Source: CAYFRC01 sp050946115 (GTDB lineage Bacteria > Bacillota > Clostridia > Christensenellales > Aristaeellaceae). Taken from it: a DNA stretch of 64,000 bases. How positions within the stretch are numbered: position 1 is the stretch's first letter; every line of letters starts with the position of its first letter. The stretch is taken from contig JBMNUF010000007.1 in the NCBI GenBank assembly GCA_050946115.1, forward strand, positions 62,001 through 126,000. The letters run 5' to 3'. Made by a program: the position numbers and the translations under genes. Shown here in pieces: positions 1-8,055 of this stretch. The notes beneath the pieces are model-generated. The model was not told where the DNA came from and did no database searches. It was given only the letters and a program-made list of their open reading frames with translations.

Positions 1-798
1 GAGATTGAGATGGGAGATGTCCGTGTTCGTCTCGCCGATGCGCGCGTCGCCGAACGCGCCGTGGCAGTCCGAGCCGCAGGTGATGTTCTTCCCGTGCGCG
101 GCGCACAGCGAAGCGAGTGCTTCCGTAAAGGGCGCGCCGTGCTTGGGATAGTAGCATTCCGCGCCGTCCAGCCCTTCGGAAAACAGCTCCTCCACGAGAT
201 CGAGCGGTCGTGGCACCTTCAGAGTGCCGGGGTGCGCAATTACGCACCTGCCGCCGGCGGCGTGTATCGCGCGCGCGACGTCTGAAAAATCGGGGAACCC
301 CGCGCGCTCGTAGGTGATGCCGTGCGCGTCGTACAGGGGGATGCCCGCCTTGGGGGACGGAAGTGCGCCCTTGGCAAAGAGGTAGTCGATCCCCTTCCAG
401 CCGCCGCGCCGTTCGTCCCTCTGATAGGCGAGGTATTCCGAAAACGATATCCGCGCATCCTCCTTTTCGAGGATACGGATGAGTTCGTCGCTCATCCTGT
501 CGAGCACAAAGCGGTTGTACCGCACGATCTCGGACAGGGTGGGTTCGTCGAAATCCACGCCGTAGCCCAAGACGTGCAGATACACCCCGCGCCGCATGGC
601 GGACAGTTCGCACGCGGCGATCGCGGGCATGCCCGCCTCCTTACACAGGGGCAAAAGCGCGCGGCTGCCCTTTGTCTCCTCGTGGTCGGCGACCGCGAGG
701 AGTTGCATCTTCATGCGCAGCGCGAGTCGAAGCACGTCCTTAGGCGCATAGGTGCCGTCGGATGCGGTCGTGTGGATGTGCAGATCCGCACCGTTCAT
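1..798 (-). CDS. PHP-domain phosphoesterase, 3' end cut by window
   Basis: The visible part is about 266 residues and runs off the left edge, so the C-terminus is missing. The N-terminus DLHIHTTASDGT is PHP motif I. It is followed by ADHEE (motif II), an ACELSA segment, a HPGTL segment and GSDCHG near the end of the visible part. These metal ligands mark a polymerase/histidinol-phosphatase-type metallo-phosphoesterase. The overall order resembles the TrpH/RNase AM-like branch, which acts on small phosphates or short RNA; the substrate here is unknown. Its ATG overlaps the araD stop by 4 bases (ATGA), so the two are translationally coupled. It is the last visible gene of the valS-araD-PHP run. 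Confidence 0.85.
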   Translation of the reverse strand, partial: MNGADLHIHTTASDGTYAPKDVLRLALRMKMQLLAVADHEETKGSRALLPLCKEAGMPAIAACELSAMRRGVYLHVLGYGVDFDEPTLSEIVRYNRFVLDRMSDELIRILEKEDARISFSEYLAYQRDERRGGWKGIDYLFAKGALPSPKAGIPLYDAHGITYERAGFPDFSDVARAIHAAGGRCVIAHPGTLKVPRPLDLVEELFSEGLDGAECYYPKHGAPFTEALASLCAAHGKNITCGSDCHGAFGDARIGETNTDISHLNL

Positions 799-1496
799 GC
801 GTTCTGTCCGTAATAGGCGCCCTTCCCGTGCTTGCGGAAATAGTGCTTGTCGGAAATATCCTTCGACGCGGGCTGGACGTCGGGGGAAATCTGCCTCGTG
901 AAGAGCGTCATTTTCGCGAGCTCCTCCAATACGACGGCGCACTCGACGGCCTTCAGCGCGTCCTTGCCCCACGTGAAGGGACCGTGTTTTCTGACGAGCA
1001 CGGCGGGCGTCGCATCGGGGTCGATGCCGCGCGCCTTGAAGGTCTCTGCGATCACGAGCCCCGTGTTGTGTTCGTAGTCGCCGAGGATTTCCTCGGACGT
1101 GAGGTGCCGCGTGCAGGGCACGCTGCCGTAAAAATAGTCCGCGTGCGTCGTTCCCATGCAGGGAATGTCTTCCTCCGCCTGCGCGAAGGACGCCGCGTAG
1201 GAAGAATGGGTGTGCGCGACGCCGCCGATGTTCGGAAAGCGGCGATACAACTCCAGATGCGTGGGCGTATCGCTCGACGGGCGGAGATTGCCTTCGAGCA
1301 CCTTGCCGTCTTCGAGCCGCACGACGACCATCTGCTCCGCGCGCATACTTTCATACGCAACGCCGCTGGGCTTGATGACGATGACGCCAGATGCCCTATC
1401 GACTGCAGAGACATTTCCCCAAGTGAATGTGACGAGCCCGTATCTCGGCAAAAGCATGTTCGCACGATAGACGGTTTCTTTTAAAGCTTCCAACAT
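795..1496 (-). CDS. araD: L-ribulose-5-phosphate 4-epimerase
   Basis: The product is 233 residues, the usual length for class II aldolase-family AraD. It interconverts L-ribulose 5-phosphate and D-xylulose 5-phosphate, feeding pentoses into the pentose phosphate pathway. Visible family signatures are the GNVS and KPSG phosphate-binding segments, the zinc-binding THSSYA segment, TTHADYF and KHGPFTWG. The ATG has GGAGGT 8 bases upstream. It starts 21 bases after the valS stop and overlaps the next gene by 4 bases, so it is probably co-transcribed with valS. No araA or araB lies nearby, so it may serve another sugar or ascorbate-type pathway (UlaF/SgbE-like paralogues look similar). Confidence 0.9.
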   Translation of the reverse strand: MLEALKETVYRANMLLPRYGLVTFTWGNVSAVDRASGVIVIKPSGVAYESMRAEQMVVVRLEDGKVLEGNLRPSSDTPTHLELYRRFPNIGGVAHTHSSYAASFAQAEEDIPCMGTTHADYFYGSVPCTRHLTSEEILGDYEHNTGLVIAETFKARGIDPDATPAVLVRKHGPFTWGKDALKAVECAVVLEELAKMTLFTRQISPDVQPASKDISDKHYFRKHGKGAYYGQNA

Positions 1497-1517
1497 GATC
1501 AGGTACCTCCCAAGTAT

Positions 1518-4169
1518 TTATCGCAATGCCTTCAGTTCTTCGATGCGCTGATCCAGAGAAGACAGAACGCTTTGGTTGTTCGCAAGCTTTTCCCTTTCCT
1601 TTTCGACGAGGGATACGGGCGCGCGGGACGTGAAGCTTTCGTTTGCGAGCATGTTCGTCGCGCGGGCGATCTCCTTTTCCGTGTTCGCCCTGTCCTTTTC
1701 GAGCCGCGCGATCTCCTTTTCCACGTCCACCAGATCGCCCAGCGGCACGAACAGTTCGCACGCCGCCGTCACGGCGGATGCGGACTTATCGGGGGTTGGC
1801 GCATCGGCTTCCAAAATGGTCAGTTTGCTTGCGGAAGCGAGCCTCTGGAAATACATTTCGGAGGAAAGAATCGTATCCTTCCAGTCGTCCTTCGGGCGCA
1901 CGATGAGGGAGGCCTTTCTGCCCGCCGCCACGTTCATCTCGCTGCGCAGGTTGCGGACGGCGCGGATGATCTCCATTACGCCCTCCATGCGCGCGGCATC
2001 GGCGGGGAAGTCGTATTTTTCCTCCGGAACGGGCCAATCGGAGACCATGATGGAGCCCTCGCACCCCGGCAGATACCTGTATACCTCGTCGGTAATAAAC
2101 GGCATGTACGGGTGCAGCAGCTTGAGCATGCCCAGCAGCACGTGGTAGAGCACCGCCTTCACCGCCTCGTCGCCCGCGTTCAGGCGCGGCTTGGCGAGCT
2201 CGATATACCAATCGCAGAATTCGCTCCACGCGAAATCGTAGATGCGGGTGGCGGCGTTGCCGAGGTCCAAATCCTCCAAATTCTGCGTGATCGTGCGCGC
2301 CGCGTCCTGATAGCGCGTCAAAATCCAGCGATCCGCCGCGTCGAGCGCGGAAGGGTCGATCTCCGAGAGCGCCTTGGGCGTTTCGCCGTTTAGGTTCATC
2401 AACACGAAGCGCGAGGCGTTCCAAATCTTGTTCGCGAAATTGCGGAAGGACTCCAGCTTCTTTTCGGAGAACCGCACGTCGTTTCCGGGGGCTACGCCCA
2501 TCGCCAGGGAGAAGCGCAGCGCGTCGCAGCCGTATTTGTCGATCATCTCGAGCGGGTCGATGCCGTTGTTCAGGGATTTGGACATCTTGCGCCCGAATTC
2601 GTCGCGCACCAGGCCGTGCAGCAGCACCTTATTGAAGGGGAGCTGCCCCATGTGCTCGAGGCCGGAGAAGATCATGCGCGCATCCCAGAAGAAGATGATG
2701 TCGTAGCCGGAGATCATGACGGACGTGGGATAGAAATACTTTAAGTCCTCCGTCTCCTCCGGCCAGCCGAGCGTGCTGAAGGGCCACAGCGCGGACGAGA
2801 ACCACGTGTCCAACACGTCCTCATCCTGCCGGAACGCCGTGCCGCCGCACTTCGGGCAGGTATGGGGTTCTTCCCGCGCGACGACGGTCTCTCCGCAGGC
2901 GTCGCAGTAGTACGCGGGGATGCGGTGCCCCCACCAGAGCTGGCGGGAGATGCACCAATCGCGGATGTTCTCCATCCAGTTGAGGTAGATTTTGGTAAAC
3001 CTGTCGGGCACGAACTGCAGTTCGCCCGTCTTTGCCACCTCGATCGCGGGCTCGGCTAAGGGCTTCATCTTCACGAACCACTGGCGGGAGATCAGGGGCT
3101 CCACCGTGTCGTGACAGCGGTAGCAGGTGCCGACATTGTGCTTGAGCGGCTCGATTTTGATCAATAGCCCCAGTTCTTTCAGCTTTTCGACGATTTTCTC
3201 GCGGCATTCCATGCGCCCCATGCCCGCGAATTCGCCCGCCGCTTCGTTCATGCGCCCGTCGTCCGCGATTACGCGCAGAATGGGCAGGTCGTGCCGCTGC
3301 GCGACCTCAAAGTCGTTCGGGTCGTGCGCGGGGGTCATCTTGACCGCGCCGGTACCGAATTCGAGATCGACGTATTCGTCCGCGACCACGGGGAGCTCGC
3401 GGTTCATGATGGGGAGGATCACGCTCTTGCCGACGAGATGGGAAAACCGTTCGTCTTTGGGGTTCACGGCGACGCCCGTATCGCCCAGCATCGTCTCCGG
3501 GCGCGTCGTCGCAACGACGATGCCCTCTCCGCCGTCCGCGGCGGGGTAGCGCACGTACCACAGGCTCGTCTCCTGCTCCTCGTACTCGACCTCCGCGTCC
3601 GACAGCGCCGTCTGGCAAGTGGGGCACCAGTTGATGATGCGGTCGCCGCGGTAGATGAGCTTTTTGTCGTACAGCCGCACGAACACCTCGATGACGGCCT
3701 TGTTGAGCCCCGCGTCCATGGTGAAGCGCTCGCGCGTCCAGTCGCAGCTCGCGCCCAAGCGCCTTTGCTGGCGCACGATGCGTCCGCCGTATTCGTCGCG
3801 CCACTTCCACACGCGCTCCAAAAACTTTTCTCTGCCCAAGTCTTCCTTGGAGATGCCCTCTTTATGCAGCGCCTCCACGACCTTGACCTCGGTCGCGATG
3901 GAGGCGTGGTCCGTGCCCGGAAGCCACAGCGTGGGGTCGCCCTTCATGCGGTGATAGCGCGTCAATACATCCTGCGGCATGGTGTCCATCGCGTGCCCCA
4001 TGTGCAGCTGCCCCGTGATGTTGGGCGGCGGCATCATGATGACGAAGGGCTTTTTGCCTTCCACGCGCTTGGGCGTGAAATATCCCTTTTCCTCCCACTC
4101 GGCATACAGGCGGCCCTCCACCTCCTGCGGAGAGAACGTCTTTTCCATCGTAAAATTCTTCTGTTCCAC
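1518..4169 (-). CDS. valS: valyl-tRNA synthetase
   Basis: This cytoplasmic class Ia enzyme charges tRNA-Val and edits misactivated threonine. The product is about 883 residues, normal for ValS. Seen in order: PPPNITGQLHMGHAMD (HIGH motif), zinc-type CPTC, CYRC and CDAC/CPKC pairs, GRKMSKS (KMSKS loop), an anticodon-binding domain and a C-terminal coiled-coil arm. The open frame continues upstream, but the good ribosome site AGGAGG lies 12 bases before a GTG giving MEQKNFTMEKTF, so that start is used; the ATG at 4148 is the alternative. The ATG at 4187 directly abuts the ribosome site and is unlikely. A T-box leader about 260 bases upstream controls it. Confidence 0.95.
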   Translation of the reverse strand: MEQKNFTMEKTFSPQEVEGRLYAEWEEKGYFTPKRVEGKKPFVIMMPPPNITGQLHMGHAMDTMPQDVLTRYHRMKGDPTLWLPGTDHASIATEVKVVEALHKEGISKEDLGREKFLERVWKWRDEYGGRIVRQQRRLGASCDWTRERFTMDAGLNKAVIEVFVRLYDKKLIYRGDRIINWCPTCQTALSDAEVEYEEQETSLWYVRYPAADGGEGIVVATTRPETMLGDTGVAVNPKDERFSHLVGKSVILPIMNRELPVVADEYVDLEFGTGAVKMTPAHDPNDFEVAQRHDLPILRVIADDGRMNEAAGEFAGMGRMECREKIVEKLKELGLLIKIEPLKHNVGTCYRCHDTVEPLISRQWFVKMKPLAEPAIEVAKTGELQFVPDRFTKIYLNWMENIRDWCISRQLWWGHRIPAYYCDACGETVVAREEPHTCPKCGGTAFRQDEDVLDTWFSSALWPFSTLGWPEETEDLKYFYPTSVMISGYDIIFFWDARMIFSGLEHMGQLPFNKVLLHGLVRDEFGRKMSKSLNNGIDPLEMIDKYGCDALRFSLAMGVAPGNDVRFSEKKLESFRNFANKIWNASRFVLMNLNGETPKALSEIDPSALDAADRWILTRYQDAARTITQNLEDLDLGNAATRIYDFAWSEFCDWYIELAKPRLNAGDEAVKAVLYHVLLGMLKLLHPYMPFITDEVYRYLPGCEGSIMVSDWPVPEEKYDFPADAARMEGVMEIIRAVRNLRSEMNVAAGRKASLIVRPKDDWKDTILSSEMYFQRLASASKLTILEADAPTPDKSASAVTAACELFVPLGDLVDVEKEIARLEKDRANTEKEIARATNMLANESFTSRAPVSLVEKEREKLANNQSVLSSLDQRIEELKALR

Positions 4170-4219
4170 GGTATATCGCATCCTCCTGTAAAAAATGTTT
4201 GTACGGTTGTGCGGCACTT

Positions 4220-4408
4220 CTATCCGATCCCGCGCGTGGCGATGAGTGCGCCCAGTGCGGCGATAAAAAGCCCTATGAGCCGAACCGCATTCGGCGCTTT
4301 TTTCGACCTGCCCGAAAAAAGACAGGCGGCGGCTCCCGCGAGCAAAAGAATGACGCCCGGAAGGGATGCCCGCGACAAATCGATGCCGCCGGAAAACCAC
4401 TCCTTCAC
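4220..4408 (-). CDS. small two-helix membrane protein between T-box and valS
   Basis: This 62-residue frame has a GTG start with AGGGGGG about 8 bases upstream. It contains two hydrophobic stretches (roughly residues 18-33 and 44-58) separated by a basic loop, GRSKKAP, so it should be a helical hairpin in the membrane. It lies between the T-box terminator and valS, 50 bases before the valS start, so it would be induced with valS on valine starvation. I do not recognise the family. The good ribosome site and topology argue for a real gene; its shortness argues for caution. Confidence 0.6.
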   Translation of the reverse strand: MKEWFSGGIDLSRASLPGVILLLAGAAACLFSGRSKKAPNAVRLIGLFIAALGALIATRGIG

Positions 4409-4427
4409 AAAACAGCCCCCCTTTCGC

Positions 4428-4657
4428 AAAAAAAAGCGATCCTCCTACTTGAATAGGACGGATCGCTAAGCGCCGTGGTACCACCTAATTTTGGCCTCTG
4501 TGCGCGGTAACGGGCGCGACCGTCTTCGGCTACTGACCGTTCGCCGAAGCGCCTCCAAAGCGACCTTCCCCGATGACCTTCCGCGCAGCCTTTCAGCCGG
4601 TGGACCGCGCTCTCTGTGAGGATGTCGTTTCGGGTACTCCTCTTTGTCTCAGGCGTT
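4428..4657 (-). promoter_or_regulatory. T-box riboswitch of valS (specifier GUC)
   Basis: On the minus strand the leader contains the antiterminator core AGGTGGTACCACGG (about 4480-4493). It is followed by a hairpin AGCGATCC...GGATCGCT (4435-4467) and a run of at least seven T (4428-4434), a typical factor-independent terminator. Upstream lie the Stem I features AGAGAG and a GAA-N-GTC-A specifier context. The candidate specifier GTC (4577-4575) codes for valine, matching the downstream gene. Known mechanism: uncharged tRNA-Val pairs with the specifier and the T-box bulge and prevents termination. Specifier position is inferred from context, not folded. Confidence 0.9.
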
Positions 4658-4663
4658 TTTGGC

Positions 4664-4693
4664 ATTATAGCACACGGTTTTGAAATCCGTCAA
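4664..4693 (-). promoter_or_regulatory. sigma-A promoter of the valS T-box transcript
   Basis: The -35 TTGACG and a perfect -10 TATAAT are separated by 18 bases, just upstream of the T-box leader. Confidence 0.85.
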
Positions 4694-4801
4694 CAGGCGC
4701 TGCGTTGAGTTTTGGCTTTTGCGCGTTCATTGAACAAAACGGGCGCGCGCTTCGTCTAAATCAAAAATATGTGTCCATATATTCGGAAGGGGATGCGCAA
4801 C

Positions 4802-6262
4802 TTGACAGAGTTTCTGCAAAACGTAGCCGACGACCTTGCAACGTGGCTCGTCTATATCGCGATCGTCGTGCTGTTTCTCCTGAGCGTCGTGCGCTGTGTC
4901 GCGCCGGTTTGGGAGAGCAAGCGCATTTTGCGCCGCGCGACGCGGCTCGTGCGCAAGGGCGAAAAGAAGGATTCCGCCGACTGGCAGGCGGAGACCTTTT
5001 TGGGGCACGGCGCGCTGTATCCGCACTGGCAGGAATACCTCAACAACCTGTTTTTCGCGGACGGCGCATACCATAACCCCAGCAATATCGAGGACTACCT
5101 CAACGAGGACACCGTGATCTACGGGCCCGGCCGCTCCGCGTTTTCGGACGCCGCGCCGGGGCTGATGGTGTCGCTCGGCTTCCTTGGAACGCTCATCGGC
5201 ATATCCAGAGGCCTCGTGGGGTTTTCCATGGACAACATCACCGAGGTGACGCAGGCAATCCAGCGGCTCATCCCCAACATGCAGTATGCGTTTAATACCT
5301 CCATCGTCGGCGTCGTCGGCTCGATCCTCTTTACGATCATCAACAAGAACGCGCAGGGCGGCGCGCGGCGGGCACTGCTCGCGTTCGTATCCACCATGAA
5401 CAAATACGCGGGCATCGCCTCCGTCGACCCCATGACGCAGATCGCCATCTACCAGCAGGAGCAGACGACGATTCTGCACACCCTGTCCCGCGAACTCAAG
5501 AGCGAATTTTCGGACAGCGTCGCGCGCGCGGTGTATTCGTCGCTTCGGCCGCTGGAAAAGAACATCGACAATTTCATGTCCGTCGCGACGAAGGAGCAGA
5601 TTCGCGGCGTGAACGCGATCGTCGAAAAGTTCCTGGATTCCATGGACGACGCGCTGAGCGGGCAGTTTGCATCGCTCGCCACTGCGATGACTACCGCCGC
5701 CCGCTCGCAAAAGGACTTGCAGCAGTCGCTCTCCTCCTCGATAGACGGCATTCGCGCGATGACTGCAGAGCTTCAGGAGGCCCACAGGGCGAGCGGCGAA
5801 CTGCTTTCCCAATACGGCAAGTACCTCGATTCCGCGGCGGAGACCGCCCACAGCACGAACGCCGCGGCGGAGCACATGGCGATCGTCTCCCGCCAGCAGA
5901 TGCAGTATCTGCAGGCCGCAAGCGGTTTGCAGGCACAGCTTTCCGAAGCCGCGCAGGCGCTCTCCCGCGCCTACGACGGACTTTTGGACGCAGTGGGTGC
6001 GATGGACGCGGCGGGCGAAAAGATGGCGGACAATTCCGAAAAACTGCTCACGGGCGTCATGGGGGACCTCGACAAATCGTACAACGAGTTCTTTGCCCGC
6101 GTGGACGATGCCACAAGGCGGCTTTCGGACGCGGTCACGAATGTGCAGAAGGGCATCGATTCCCTCCCCAAGGTGCTGGACGACGCCGCGAACCTGTACG
6201 CGGCGCAGGCGGAATACCTCGCCGAAGCACTGCGCGACACGGCGCAGCGGCTCGAGGGCTAA
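4802..6262 (+). CDS. MotA/TolQ/ExbB-family proton channel protein, ZorA-like, with long cytoplasmic tail
   Basis: About 486 residues. Hydrophobic segment 13-33 is the first helix. Residues about 117-140 (APGLMVSLGFLGTLIGIS) and 163-181 (AFNTSIVGVVGSILF) match the two pore helices of MotA/ExbB/ZorA proteins, where five subunits form a proton-driven ring around a MotB-type dimer. From about residue 190 to the end the protein is soluble, Ala/Gln/Glu-rich and helical, resembling the long tail of ZorA in Zorya defence systems though shorter. GGAAGGGG precedes an ATG at 4793 with no spacing; TTG at 4802 has correct spacing and is preferred. The partner follows 12 bases later. No ZorC, ZorD or ZorE lies nearby, so the task of this motor is unknown. 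Confidence 0.85.
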   Translation: MTEFLQNVADDLATWLVYIAIVVLFLLSVVRCVAPVWESKRILRRATRLVRKGEKKDSADWQAETFLGHGALYPHWQEYLNNLFFADGAYHNPSNIEDYLNEDTVIYGPGRSAFSDAAPGLMVSLGFLGTLIGISRGLVGFSMDNITEVTQAIQRLIPNMQYAFNTSIVGVVGSILFTIINKNAQGGARRALLAFVSTMNKYAGIASVDPMTQIAIYQQEQTTILHTLSRELKSEFSDSVARAVYSSLRPLEKNIDNFMSVATKEQIRGVNAIVEKFLDSMDDALSGQFASLATAMTTAARSQKDLQQSLSSSIDGIRAMTAELQEAHRASGELLSQYGKYLDSAAETAHSTNAAAEHMAIVSRQQMQYLQAASGLQAQLSEAAQALSRAYDGLLDAVGAMDAAGEKMADNSEKLLTGVMGDLDKSYNEFFARVDDATRRLSDAVTNVQKGIDSLPKVLDDAANLYAAQAEYLAEALRDTAQRLEG

Positions 6263-6274
6263 GGAGGAATCGCC

Positions 6275-7399
6275 ATGCGGTACTACGGAAAACGTCGCCC
6301 CTCCCGCACGGGCAGCGACGGCACGTTTTGGCTGAGCTTTTCCGACATGATGAGCGCGCTCGTGCTCGTGTTCATGCTGGTCATGTTCTACAGCATCTAT
6401 CAGTATTACGACATGATGAACCTGAAAGAGGCGGAGATCGCGATGCGGCAGGCGGAGCTTGACGCATCGAAGCTGGAACTGGACGAGAGCAAGCTGGAAC
6501 TGGATGCGTCGAGGCTGGAATTGGATGCGTCCAAACAGGAGCTGGATGCGTCGAGGGCGAAATTGGAATCCAGCCGCGAGGAGCTCTCCGTGCAGCAGGC
6601 AAAGGTGCTGCTCGCGCAGAGCCAGCTCGAATCCTACGAGGCGCTGTTGCAGTCGCAGAAGGAGGAGCTGGAAAAGGCGCAGTCGCTGCTTTCCGAGCAG
6701 CAGGCGGAATACGCCGCAGCGCTCGTTGCATTCGGCACGCAGCAGGACGAATTGGAGAAAGCGCTCGCGCAGTTGGATACGAAGGAAAGCGAACTGGAAG
6801 ACCAAAGGGCGCTGTATTTCGTGCAGCAGGCGCAACTGGACGTGCAGCAAAGGCAGCTGGACGAGCTGGTCGGCGTGCGCGCGAAGATCATCGAGGCGCT
6901 CGCCGAGGAACTCGCCAAGGCGGACATCCGCGCGAGCGTGGACAAACACTCCGGCGCGATCACGCTCGAAGCGAGCGTATTGTTCGACACGGGGAAGAAC
7001 GAATTGACCGAAGCGGGCATGCGCGCGCTGGATAAGTTTTTGCCGGTATACCTGTCGGTGCTGTTGTCCGAGGAGAACGCGCCGAGCCTGAGCGAGGTCA
7101 TCATCGAGGGGCACACGGATTCCGACGGCACGTACATGAGCAACCTGGAGCTTTCGCAAAGGCGCGCGTATGCGGTATTGTCCTACATATTGGGCGATGA
7201 ATACACGTCCATCTCCCCGGGCGTGAAAATGCAGCTTCGCGGCATCGTGACGGCGAACGGGCGCAGCGAATCGCAGCTCATCTACGCGGCGGACGGCATA
7301 GAGGACAAGGACGCTTCCCGCAGGGTCGAATTCAAGTTCCGCCTGCAGGACGAGCAGATGATCGAATCCATGCGCGCGATCCTGGAGAATTTCGATTGA
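6275..7399 (+). CDS. MotB/ZorB-like OmpA-domain stator partner with coiled coil
   Basis: 374 residues. One N-terminal helix (about 20-44) begins FWLSFSDMMSAL; Asp24 sits where MotB/ExbD/ZorB carry the proton-accepting aspartate. Residues about 50-200 form a long coiled coil that includes five exact-register ELDASKL-type heptads. Residues about 225-360 are an OmpA/MotB-type peptidoglycan-binding domain: SVLFDTGKNEL, IEGHTDSDGT, LSQRRAYAVLSYI and DASRRVEFKF. The coiled coil is much longer than in typical ZorB and may span a thick wall. AGGAGG precedes the ATG, 12 bases after the channel gene, so the pair is one operon and presumably one complex. Confidence 0.87.
   Translation: MRYYGKRRPSRTGSDGTFWLSFSDMMSALVLVFMLVMFYSIYQYYDMMNLKEAEIAMRQAELDASKLELDESKLELDASRLELDASKQELDASRAKLESSREELSVQQAKVLLAQSQLESYEALLQSQKEELEKAQSLLSEQQAEYAAALVAFGTQQDELEKALAQLDTKESELEDQRALYFVQQAQLDVQQRQLDELVGVRAKIIEALAEELAKADIRASVDKHSGAITLEASVLFDTGKNELTEAGMRALDKFLPVYLSVLLSEENAPSLSEVIIEGHTDSDGTYMSNLELSQRRAYAVLSYILGDEYTSISPGVKMQLRGIVTANGRSESQLIYAADGIEDKDASRRVEFKFRLQDEQMIESMRAILENFD
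6455..6559 (+). repeat. five tandem 21-bp units encoding ELDASKL heptads
   Basis: Five contiguous 21-base units with few differences encode ELDASKL, ELDESKL, ELDASRL, ELDASKQ and ELDASRA inside the coiled coil of the ZorB-like protein. The DNA similarity suggests recent duplication of one heptad; gain or loss of a unit keeps frame and would change stalk length by two helical turns. Confidence 0.9.
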
Positions 7400-7465
7400 G
7401 CGAACGCGCTTAACGTTTCGGGCGTATAATACCCGTATATCGATCGGGTGAAACGGAGAAGACGC

Positions 7466-8044
7466 ATGAAATACATCAGACGGTTTTTGTGGTTCGTGGC
7501 GAAGCGGCTGCTCTTGGTGAGCATCCTGTTTTCGATATTGATATTGACGTTTTATATCTCCATGAACGCCGCGAACATCTATATCCTCTTGGACGACGGC
7601 ATGGCGGCGCGCGCCAAATCGATCCTCACGCGCGAGGACGCGCAGGAACTCACGAACTTCTTCACGGACGATTTCCTTGCGCACGACGACGCGCTCAATC
7701 TGGGGCTGTCGGCGGAATCGCCGTATGTCAACTACAACATCGCCGATTACGACAGCAGCGTCTCCCTCGAATGGGTCTGGACGTGGCCGTGGGAGGACAC
7801 CGCACAGGCTACGATCGTATATCGCCTGTCGGGCATCAAGGGCTCCGTTGTGAGCGGCAAGTCCGCGCTCGTCAAGAGCGGGGCGCTTTCCGAAACGCCG
7901 CCCGAATGGCAGACGTGGCGATACGACATGACGCTTTTGCGCACGAACGGACAGTGGAAGATTGCCGGAATGCGGCAGACGCAGTACATCCTGGATGCGA
8001 CGCCCGCGCCCGTTGCGACACTCTCCCCCGCCCGAGAAGGGTGA
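7466..8044 (+). CDS. membrane-anchored protein of unknown function, downstream of the ZorAB-like pair
   Basis: About 192 residues with a basic N-terminus and one strong hydrophobic helix (about residues 8-30), then an extracytoplasmic domain containing LEWVWTWPWED, WQTWRYDMTLLR and GQWKIAGMRQTQY. The end of that domain reads like the last strands of an NTF2/SnoaL-like fold, but this is only an impression. CGGAGAAG lies about 5 bases before the ATG; an in-frame GTG 18 bases earlier has no ribosome site. It follows the ZorB-like gene by 66 bases and overlaps or abuts dus. A lone TATAAT at 7422-7427 without a matching -35 leaves open whether it has its own promoter. Confidence 0.75.
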   Translation: MKYIRRFLWFVAKRLLLVSILFSILILTFYISMNAANIYILLDDGMAARAKSILTREDAQELTNFFTDDFLAHDDALNLGLSAESPYVNYNIADYDSSVSLEWVWTWPWEDTAQATIVYRLSGIKGSVVSGKSALVKSGALSETPPEWQTWRYDMTLLRTNGQWKIAGMRQTQYILDATPAPVATLSPAREG

Positions 8045-8055
8045 GGCGCAACTCC

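Noticed and set aside
4399..4665. An 86-codon minus-strand frame across the valS leader
   Set aside because: It runs through the T-box core and terminator stem, so it is not a coding gene.
4802..7399. A complete Zorya defence system
   Set aside because: Only ZorA- and ZorB-like genes are present; no helicase, nuclease or ZorC/ZorE-like gene was found within the window.
4727..7684. A 985-codon open frame on the minus strand opposite the motor genes
   Set aside because: High GC content and repeats leave the reverse strand open. It lacks a ribosome site and any known motif, while the plus strand encodes clear MotA/MotB-type proteins.
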